A DNA stretch of 64,000 bases from Methanospirillum lacunae. GTDB taxonomy: Archaea > Halobacteriota > Methanomicrobia > Methanomicrobiales > Methanospirillaceae. The DNA is taken from NCBI RefSeq assembly GCF_046195335.1, contig NZ_CP176093.1; one strand, 5' to 3'. Within the stretch, counting starts at the first letter, position 1. The number at the start of each line of letters is the position of its first letter. The notes under the pieces are model-generated. The model was not told the DNA's origin. It searched no databases and worked only from the letters and a program-made list of their open reading frames with translations. Shown here piece by piece: positions 54,970 to 61,886 of this stretch. The position numbers and the translations under genes were made by a program.

Positions 54970-56895
54970 TTATTTTGACATCCGCCATCCCTGGTTTGGA
55001 ACATTGATCTCAAATCTTGCTCCCTTTCCCTCCTCTCCGGTTTCTGCAATGGTAATTCCTGTTATCTGAAGAACTTCCCGAATAAGATAGAGTCCAAGAC
55101 CGGTATTCTTGCCATAGCCGAGATCAAATATTTTGATCTTCTCTTCTTGTTTAATCCCGATCCCATTATCTTCCCAAATTATAGTGATTCCTGATGGATT
55201 TCTTGAGCAGGATACATGTATCTCTGTTACTTTTTCTCCATGTCTTATCGAGTTATCAAGTAAATTATCAAAGACACGCCTGAGGAGATGGTCGGCATGC
55301 ACCTCGATCTTTTTAATAGAACATGAAAAAGAAATTTTTTCCGGTACTTGCAGGGAACAAATCAGGATATAGAGGTTCTCCCATTGTGGATCATGAGATC
55401 CAAGTTCCTGGTATATTTTTGTGAATTCTATCTGTGTGTGGATATTTCCGGTTGCTGTTTCAACTGCATCAAGATATTTTTTATATGGTTGTTGTGGAAC
55501 AGAAGGTTTGAGGAGTTCAAGGACTAATTTTATTACATTTACCTGATTGAGGATGTCATGCCTGGTAATACTACTCATAAGATTGAGTTGCCGATTCAAC
55601 TGTTTTAATGCCTTTTCTGTCTGGATATGGTCTGTAATATCCTGCCCCTGAGCGATAACCGCCACACATTCATCTGGATGACTAAAAACTGGGGCAAAAT
55701 TCCAGAGAACAATCCTCATCTCACCCGACTGGTGAGTTATGGGTATCTCAACAACCTCTTTGAGACCACGATTATGTAGGTTTGGCTCTTCGATCTTGAT
55801 TTTTTCCAGGAATTCCTGGGGAAAAACTGAGGAAAGGTTATTGCCGATAATTTCAGCTGGTGATAAACCAATTAGATCTCCCAATGCTTCGTTAGCCTTG
55901 GTTATTATGCAGAATGGGTTCCAAACAATGATAGGAGCGTTTGCTGATGCTATCAATTTTTCTAGATAATCTTTAGTCTCCTGCAGCTGAAACCGGCTGG
56001 TATTAATTTCTAATATCTTCTTTTCAAGTTCAATATTTGCATTATTCAATAGTTCTTCTGCAGTTTTCCGGTCCTGAATATCGTAACATGATCCAATATA
56101 TCCTTTAAAAGTTCCATCAGGTTCAAAGAACGGATTTCCACAGTCTAGTATCCATCGGTATGTGCCATCATGAAAACGGAGACGATATTCCATCTCAAAT
56201 GGTAATTGTTTACCAAAATTATCAATATATATTTTAAGGCATCTTTCAAAGTCATCCGGATGGACACCTTCTGCCCATCCATCACCAAGTTCCTCTTCCA
56301 TTGCTCTCCCGGTAAACTCTAACCAGTTCCGGTTAAAAAAGTCACATTTTCCTGAAATATTAGAGCGCCAGACAGGATTTGGAAAATCATCCAACACCTT
56401 CAGATAAAAATCCCTGGTGTCAGAATAGTCCATTTCCTGGTTTAATGTATGGTGTAATTCCGGAGTATCACCGTTGTACTCCTGATTTATCATCCCGGTC
56501 TGGTTTTTGGTGAGCGTTTGTAGATGGTGAAGAGCAATACTATTCCTGACTCTTAACAGTAATTCATCTTTGGAAAAAGGTTTTTTGAGAAAGTCTACAC
56601 AATATTCTGAAAACTTGTCTGGGACAAAGGTGTCAGTATCTGGAAGGATGAAAAGAAGTGGGATGGAGAATGGCAACTGGTCAACAATCTCTTGACTTAA
56701 TAGAGTTATTGTACCTACAGCCGTAGAGATATCGATAATTATCAGGGAAAATGGAGACAGTCCTGATGGTCTCATTAGTACTTCTGTATTATCTGACGAG
56801 AGTATCTCGTATCCATCTTCTGATAACACATCCCTGGCTGTCTTGTAAGAATATTCATCAGAGGATATAAATAAAATTGAATGAATTTTTGTCAT
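54970..56895 (-). CDS. Cytoplasmic hybrid kinase: receiver-like, two PAS, archaeal kinase core
   Basis: 641 residues. The N-terminal 1-125 is receiver-like (SLIIIDIST, KKPFSKDEL), though the acidic pair at the top is weak (ISSDE). PAS1 about 165-285 (FPNPVWRSNISGKCDFFN), PAS2 about 305-425 (SANAPIIVWNPFCIITKANEA), then His446 (ITRHDILNQ) and the ATPase domain (NSIRHG, DNGIGI, GYGKNTGLGLYLIRE) complete to the C-terminus. Same kinase class as 14340, 47018 and 49391. ATG 56895. Confidence 0.9.
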   Translation of the reverse strand: MTKIHSILFISSDEYSYKTARDVLSEDGYEILSSDNTEVLMRPSGLSPFSLIIIDISTAVGTITLLSQEIVDQLPFSIPLLFILPDTDTFVPDKFSEYCVDFLKKPFSKDELLLRVRNSIALHHLQTLTKNQTGMINQEYNGDTPELHHTLNQEMDYSDTRDFYLKVLDDFPNPVWRSNISGKCDFFNRNWLEFTGRAMEEELGDGWAEGVHPDDFERCLKIYIDNFGKQLPFEMEYRLRFHDGTYRWILDCGNPFFEPDGTFKGYIGSCYDIQDRKTAEELLNNANIELEKKILEINTSRFQLQETKDYLEKLIASANAPIIVWNPFCIITKANEALGDLIGLSPAEIIGNNLSSVFPQEFLEKIKIEEPNLHNRGLKEVVEIPITHQSGEMRIVLWNFAPVFSHPDECVAVIAQGQDITDHIQTEKALKQLNRQLNLMSSITRHDILNQVNVIKLVLELLKPSVPQQPYKKYLDAVETATGNIHTQIEFTKIYQELGSHDPQWENLYILICSLQVPEKISFSCSIKKIEVHADHLLRRVFDNLLDNSIRHGEKVTEIHVSCSRNPSGITIIWEDNGIGIKQEEKIKIFDLGYGKNTGLGLYLIREVLQITGITIAETGEEGKGARFEINVPNQGWRMSK

Positions 56896-57061
56896 TTTCC
56901 TGATAGAGCATTACGATTTGTTCAAGCTGATATGCATTATCTGGATCTATGAGCCCTGTATCCTAATTCAAATTATGACCATAAGAAAATATCGGGTGAT
57001 ATCTATTTTTAGGCATGACTCTCTCTTGTCGGAAGACGAGAAAATGAGCATGAAGAGAGTA

Positions 57062-57544
57062 TCAAGTAATCCTTCTCACCTCGTCGTATGCCAGGATCGC
57101 CTCATCATATCTTCCAAGAGCCATGAATAAATCCCCTTTCTTCTTGTAGGCCTGTGCATTATTGGGATAATATTGGATTGCCTTGCTGAACGCATGAAGA
57201 GCCATATCATAATTATCAAGGCCAGAATATGCGACTCCCCTGGGGTACCATACATCCTTGTTTGAGAAATCAATCCGTGTCACATTATCAAAAGCATCGA
57301 GTGCTTCCTGATACCTCCCGAGAGAAGATAGCGTATTGCCTTTATTCAGCCACAACAACGTTGAGTTTGAATTTATCTGTATCGCCTGGTTGAACACTTT
57401 GAGTGCCTCTTCATAGTTGCCCTGATTTGAATAAGCAAGCCCTTGCTTATAGAGATCAGTTGGTGTTTCTGCACATACCAGGGTGCTGGACACAAGGAGT
57501 ATTGGTATTAGTACGAGCAATATCAGGAGAGGACGTTCAGTCAT
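57062..57544 (-). CDS. Small exported TPR protein
   Basis: 160 residues from ATG 57544 (MTERPLLILLVLIPILLVSS), a clear signal or anchor. Three to four TPR units follow (LYKQGLAYSNQGNYEEALKVFNQAI, LLWLNKGNTLSSLGRYQEALDAFD, VWYPRGVAYSGLDNYDMALHAF, AYKKKGDLFMALGRYDEAILAYDE). The longer ORF from 57763 would place the hydrophobic stretch in the middle of the chain and is not preferred. Likely a protein-binding module outside the membrane. GNAT gene lies upstream, same strand. Confidence 0.75.
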   Translation of the reverse strand: MTERPLLILLVLIPILLVSSTLVCAETPTDLYKQGLAYSNQGNYEEALKVFNQAIQINSNSTLLWLNKGNTLSSLGRYQEALDAFDNVTRIDFSNKDVWYPRGVAYSGLDNYDMALHAFSKAIQYYPNNAQAYKKKGDLFMALGRYDEAILAYDEVRRIT

Positions 57545-57766
57545 ATGATAAGGTGCCGTTTCAAATGAAATAGTTCTGTCGCCATGTTCTTTACTACAAA
57601 TCTTTGGGATTGAGATAAGGTAACCGATTATGAACAATACCTTCTTTTTCAAGGAAATCAGGGAACCTGTCCCATTATTTTGCGATACAAAAAATTCTCT
57701 TTGATGGGGAGGTCTTGTTAGGATAACTGAACTAGCCTGTATCCTAAAACCGGTTCTATTCAATGG

Positions 57767-58282
57767 TTATGGAAAGACTTTTGCCATGAGCAGGAGATCT
57801 GTAAATTCCCCGTCAAAGAGGTATGCTTTCTGTTTTATTCCTTCCCGTTTAAATCCCATATGTTCATAGAGCCGTATTGCTCTGTTATTATGGATTACCA
57901 CCATGCAATCCATCCTGATATATCCACGACTCCTAATAACATCCTCAAGAAACTGAATGGTCCTCGTACCGATGCCCTTTCCCCAGGAATCAGGTTCAAG
58001 AAAAAGGAAAAAAGTTGCCGTGTGTGAAAGCCTGGTGCCCGGGGGATAAACGAAGAATCCTGCTCCACCAATTATTTGTTCTTCCTCGTGAATACCCCAC
58101 AGAGAAACGATACCACTTACGATCTGCCTGTAGAGATTCTTTGTTGTCTCCATCGATACCGGTGGAATGGTCTCAAAATGGCCGGCTAATTCTGGCATGT
58201 TGGATAACTCATTGATCCGCTCCAGATCAGACACCTGAACCGGCACATATTGGATGATGGTAGATATTTTCTGAACTGTCAC
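57767..58282 (-). CDS. GNAT-family N-acetyltransferase
   Basis: 171 residues: IIGGAGFFVYPPGTRLSHTATFFLFL strands, acetyl-CoA loop DSWGKGIGTRTIQFLED and the C-terminal NNRAIRLYEHMGFKREG, all typical of GNAT. Start is GTG 58282 (VTVQKIST); there is no good ribosome binding site. Substrate unknown. It is followed by the small TPR gene on the same strand but with 220 nt between (unless the TPR protein starts earlier). Confidence 0.85.
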   Translation of the reverse strand: MTVQKISTIIQYVPVQVSDLERINELSNMPELAGHFETIPPVSMETTKNLYRQIVSGIVSLWGIHEEEQIIGGAGFFVYPPGTRLSHTATFFLFLEPDSWGKGIGTRTIQFLEDVIRSRGYIRMDCMVVIHNNRAIRLYEHMGFKREGIKQKAYLFDGEFTDLLLMAKVFP

Positions 58283-58532
58283 AAACAGGATAGAGATGGA
58301 GAGTGTATTAATTGATAGGTTCTATCGTTTTACTTAAGTTAATACTCTATGATGAAAAGATCACGGGCCCGATATAAATTAAGGGATTTGGTTCCTGACT
58401 GGAGATTATGAAGAGTCTCCATACATTAAATTCTATTCAAGAAATGAGGTATTCTCAACGAATTAGATATTCCCTGTGTGACTTTCATATACTGGGATAA
58501 TTATTTCATCAGATTATGCCTAATAAGTAAAA

Positions 58533-59162
58533 ATGACGAACCTTCTCTATCTCTATATTCAGGATACTATGGCAGACTGGGAACCTGCCTTCCTTCTTCC
58601 TGAACTTGTATCTGGCAGATTTTTACAGTCTCCTGATAAAAAATATCATCTTCGTTTATGCGGCCGGACACGTGATCCAATCACGACCATGGGTGGCCTT
58701 CGGCTTGTGCCTGATATGACGATAGATGAGATAGAGGCTGCTCCCGACAGACTTCTCATCCTTCCCGGGGCTATGACCTGGCTTGAGCCGATCCAGGAGC
58801 CTGTGCTTGGAAAAGTCAGGGATATTCTTGAAACTGGCATGGTTGTCGGTGCTATCTGTGGAGCGACCATGGCCATTGCAAATGCTGGATTGCTCAATAA
58901 CCGGCCCCATACGAGCAATGATCTCGAAGTCCTGAAGCAATTCTGCCCCGGGTATTCTGGTGAAAAATACTATCAATTACAACCTGCAGTCTCTGATGGC
59001 AATCTCATCACTGCAAGTGGGGTTGGATCTGTTGATTTTGCATATGAGGTGATGAAAAAGCTGGGAGTCATGCGGGAAGAGACACTTGAGGCCTGGTATC
59101 AACTGTATCTGACTAAGAAACCTGAGTTTTTTTTCAAATTAATGGAGTCTCTGGGTCAGTGA
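58533..59162 (+). CDS. DJ-1/PfpI family protein
   Basis: 209 residues with the DJ-1/PfpI fold. The nucleophile elbow GAICGAT places Cys109; LLILPGAMTW precedes it, and the extended C-terminus carries ITASGVGSVDFAYEVMKKLG. Related proteins are deglycases, chaperones or glutamine-amidotransferase-like hydrolases; the residue pattern does not tell which. ATG 58533. Convergent with the DUF7123-like gene (20 nt between stops). Confidence 0.85.
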   Translation: MTNLLYLYIQDTMADWEPAFLLPELVSGRFLQSPDKKYHLRLCGRTRDPITTMGGLRLVPDMTIDEIEAAPDRLLILPGAMTWLEPIQEPVLGKVRDILETGMVVGAICGATMAIANAGLLNNRPHTSNDLEVLKQFCPGYSGEKYYQLQPAVSDGNLITASGVGSVDFAYEVMKKLGVMREETLEAWYQLYLTKKPEFFFKLMESLGQ

Positions 59163-59182
59163 AGATACGAGCAAAAAAGTGG

Positions 59183-59434
59183 TTATACCTGGGGATGTGT
59201 AATCAGCCATGTGGTACTGTTTGAGTAACTGTACTTCTGGATTGAAAACATTGGGCAGTTTTCAGCGAGCAGGCCCATATTTGTTCCCACTTCTTTAGAT
59301 GAAAGACCGGTGTCCCTGGCGATGTACTTGGATTTGAAGAAGTTTTTTCCCTCTTTTAAACGGCTTTCAAGATAATGTATCAGGGTCATCTGTCTGTCAT
59401 TATAGGTTGTGGTGATGGTTGCTGGTGTGAACAT
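59183..59434 (-). CDS. Small winged-helix protein, DUF7123-like
   Basis: 83 residues. LIHYLESRLKEGKNFFKSKYIARDTGLSSKEVGTNMGLLAENC has the form of a winged helix with the recognition helix at about 45-60 and resembles archaeal DUF7123 proteins (from memory). A small DNA-binding regulator is likely. ATG 59434, immediately beside RNA element copy 2 and divergent from it if the RNA is read on the plus strand. It could regulate or be regulated with the element. Confidence 0.7.
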   Translation of the reverse strand: MFTPATITTTYNDRQMTLIHYLESRLKEGKNFFKSKYIARDTGLSSKEVGTNMGLLAENCPMFSIQKYSYSNSTTWLITHPQV

Positions 59435-59442
59435 AAATTATA
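59435..59442 (+). promoter_or_regulatory. TATA-like box before RNA copy 2
   Basis: AAATTATA is centred about 25 bp upstream of the conserved left edge (59463) of RNA copy 2, the spacing expected for an archaeal promoter. Copy 1 has no equally clear box at this place, which weakens the call. Confidence 0.35.
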
Positions 59443-59462
59443 CCTCAGTATTTGTTGTGTAA

Positions 59463-59740
59463 TGTAGGAGGAGAACCAGCCTGATTTTGGCTGGTTGAAA
59501 TTCGGACTGTTGCATCGCACTGAACGCATCCGGTGTTCTCCTCAAGGGAGAGGACCCGGATTTTGATGATGAGAAGTTTCGGTTGTAGGAGGACATGTGA
59601 ACGCTACTCATCTAAGTTCACAGTGACTGTAAGGGCCTGGTTTTTTGTGCCCGTTTATCAGGTCGCTGTGTGACATACTCTCGTTGTATGAAACAGGGTA
59701 TAAACATGCTAGCTAAAACTGCTGGAGAATAGTTAGAAAT
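59463..59740 (+). ncRNA. Candidate structured RNA, copy 2
   Basis: Same order of elements as copy 1: AACCAGCC/GGCTGGTT (59474-59496); ATCCGG-GTTCTC paired with GAGGAC-CCGGAT (59528-59561, one bulged T); GATGAG/CTCATC (59568-59612); CACAGTGAC/GTCGCTGTG (59619-59670); CATAC/GTATG (59674-59690). The second and fourth stems have different sequences from copy 1 but pair at the same places, and CATAC/GTATG pairs where copy 1 has CATAC/GTGTG. TGTAGGAGG recurs 121 nt apart. The region encodes no plausible protein. Confidence 0.6.
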
Positions 59741-59909
59741 CCATTTAGTTGGTATAATTGTGTTATTATGAGATGAGCAACATTTCTGGTGGCTATTCTT
59801 CTAAATTGACTCCTCCTGATTGTGTTGCATCAGATTGTATAAGATAGCTGGAGGTGAAATGAGATCTTTGATCTTCGTGGATATACACCTGAAATCTTTG
59901 GTTCTGTTT

Positions 59910-59927
59910 GTTGCAACCGGTTGCAAC
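59910..59927. promoter_or_regulatory. Perfect 18-bp palindrome, second copy
   Basis: Same 18 bases as at 54797-54814, 447 bp after the element start (455 in copy 1) and 78 bp before ATCGCGGCA (79 in copy 1). Confidence 0.7.
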
Positions 59928-60228
59928 AGATCAGATCTTCAGTTATTATAATTCTATTACATAGGATTTGTGGGTGATTGAATTACTATCGCGGCAGTGG
60001 AATTGACATGATGATGTATGAGTGGAGCTCCAGAATCCAAAACAGTTTTTTGAGGAATATAGATCTTCCGGTTTATGATGCCACATACGTAAGGTCATAT
60101 GATGAGTTCAGCGTATACTGGGTTTGATACAATCGATCAAAGAAACTCTGATATGACTCAATAATTATCATTTTAGGACAAAAAATAAAAAAACCACCAG
60201 GAGTATCTGCTACACAAAACGTTTCAGA

Positions 60229-61830
60229 ATGTTTAAGTGTGGAGAAAAAAAGAGTTCACGTATGACCCAGTCCGGATATTATTTATTCCCGGTTATATTC
60301 TGTTCATGCCTTTTTTTCTTTTTTTCTTTGATATCTGCTCCAGTCTCTGCCTTCACAATGCCTGATTGCCCTGAATGCGGGATGGTATGGAGCGATACAT
60401 GCGAACCATTTGAAACCAATAATGAGACAGCATACAATGAACAATTAACAGCTGCATTTTCATCTGTTTCTGCCAATGTCACCCCTGTTCCTGATCTCAG
60501 TAATCAATCCTGGACTGATGCGTTTCTCACTGTTCATAATCTGCTTAAAGAGAGGTATGCCTTTAGTTCAAGGAAGGCTGTAGACTGGGACCGGTTGTAT
60601 AACACCTATTCACCTAAAATAGTAGATGCTGAAGCACGAAATGACAGTGCATCGTATTACCGGACAATTCGGGAGTATCTCTTCTCAATCCCTGACGGCC
60701 ATATAAATGTTCTCTCTGAAAATGGTGACTTTGGGGCACGATATACTGATATTGGTGGAGGATATGGTATTACAGTAAATCTCCTGGACTCCGGGAAATG
60801 CATTATAAGTTATGTGGCACATGGCAGCGAGGCAGAAAAAAAGGGCCTCAAGCCCGGTGATGTTGTTACAGCATGGAATGGAAAAGAGATTCACGATGCA
60901 ATTAATGAGACCCCGTACATCTGGGCTACCAAAAAACCTTCTACATCAGAGGGTATTTTCCTGCACCAGCAGAGATTTCTTACCCGGGGTCCGGTTGGCT
61001 CTCAAGTAACCATCTCGGTTATATCACCAGAAAAAGGGTCAGAGACTATTCATCTTACTGGATATGATGATCGGTACGACACGGTAAACCGGTCATCATT
61101 TTTCCTTGGAAAAAATATCAATGATTACGGGATAGAAAATACCTTGTTTGATATTAAACCGCAGATCAGCAATGATTCTGTAACCGTTAGAACCCTCCCG
61201 GGAGGATATACTTACATCGCGTTATATGAAGAATCGTATGATGTCTATCAGCCGTTTAAATCCGCCATGGTTTCGGCTATGTCCAACAATACTCCCGGTA
61301 TTGTGCTTGATTTAAGGTTTAACGGTGGTGGAGACGATAATCTCGCCTCCTGTATTGCCGGGTGGTTCGCAAAGGAACCTGTCTTTTATGAGTTTGCGAC
61401 AACCTACGATCCCGGTCTTCATAATGATACGATTATTTCTGCAGCCTGTACAAAACCAAGACCCAGAATCTATGAAGGACCTGTTGTCGTGATGGTAAGC
61501 CCTGACACTATCAGTTCAGGAGAAGGGGTTCCCATGGTCATGAACAAGACCGCCCGGGGAAAAATAATCTCCTGGTATGGGACAGATGGTGCATTTGGTA
61601 TGGTAACCGCCGCTGCAATCCTTCCTTTAGATCTGGAGATATTATACCCAGATGGTGCTTCTCTTGATGAAAATAAAAAAATTCAGGTAGATAGTGATTC
61701 AACAGGCATCGGGGGAATCGCTCCACATGTCAGGGTTCCGATGAATGAAGATACCATCACCCGGGGCATGGCAGGAGAAGATGTTCAACTTATGTATGCA
61801 TTGAAGTACCTTGAGGATAACAAGAATTGA
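60229..61830 (+). CDS. Exported S41-family (C-terminal processing) peptidase
   Basis: 533 residues from ATG 60229; ATG 60262 would shorten the signal peptide (FPVIFCSCLFFFFSLISAPVSA) region and is equally possible. A PDZ-like domain (GGYGITVNLLD through GLKPGDVVTAWNGKEI, about 175-245) is followed by the S41 catalytic domain: DLRFNGGGDDNLAS, and ISSGEGVPM with Ser429/Ser430 at the nucleophile position. The motif CPECGMVW just after the signal may bind a metal. Acts outside the cell, perhaps in protein trimming. Single gene, downstream of RNA element 2. Confidence 0.85.
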   Translation: MFKCGEKKSSRMTQSGYYLFPVIFCSCLFFFFSLISAPVSAFTMPDCPECGMVWSDTCEPFETNNETAYNEQLTAAFSSVSANVTPVPDLSNQSWTDAFLTVHNLLKERYAFSSRKAVDWDRLYNTYSPKIVDAEARNDSASYYRTIREYLFSIPDGHINVLSENGDFGARYTDIGGGYGITVNLLDSGKCIISYVAHGSEAEKKGLKPGDVVTAWNGKEIHDAINETPYIWATKKPSTSEGIFLHQQRFLTRGPVGSQVTISVISPEKGSETIHLTGYDDRYDTVNRSSFFLGKNINDYGIENTLFDIKPQISNDSVTVRTLPGGYTYIALYEESYDVYQPFKSAMVSAMSNNTPGIVLDLRFNGGGDDNLASCIAGWFAKEPVFYEFATTYDPGLHNDTIISAACTKPRPRIYEGPVVVMVSPDTISSGEGVPMVMNKTARGKIISWYGTDGAFGMVTAAAILPLDLEILYPDGASLDENKKIQVDSDSTGIGGIAPHVRVPMNEDTITRGMAGEDVQLMYALKYLEDNKN

Positions 61831-61886
61831 TGCGATCTGAAAAAGCCTGATTATTTGATATCTGGTATTCCCAATTTTTATCAGGT

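Larger units (their letters stand above)
59463..60008. repeat. Duplicated ~550-bp non-coding element, copy 2
   Basis: From TGTAGGAGG to the GAATTGAC after ATCGCGGCA (59988-59996). The rest of this gap, 60009-60228, shows no gene and no similarity to copy 1. Confidence 0.75.

Noticed and set aside
53876..60228. RNase P RNA, SRP RNA or a mobile intron as identity of the duplicated element
   Set aside because: I see none of the signature sequences of these RNAs, and two copies 5 kb apart would be unusual for RNase P or SRP RNA.
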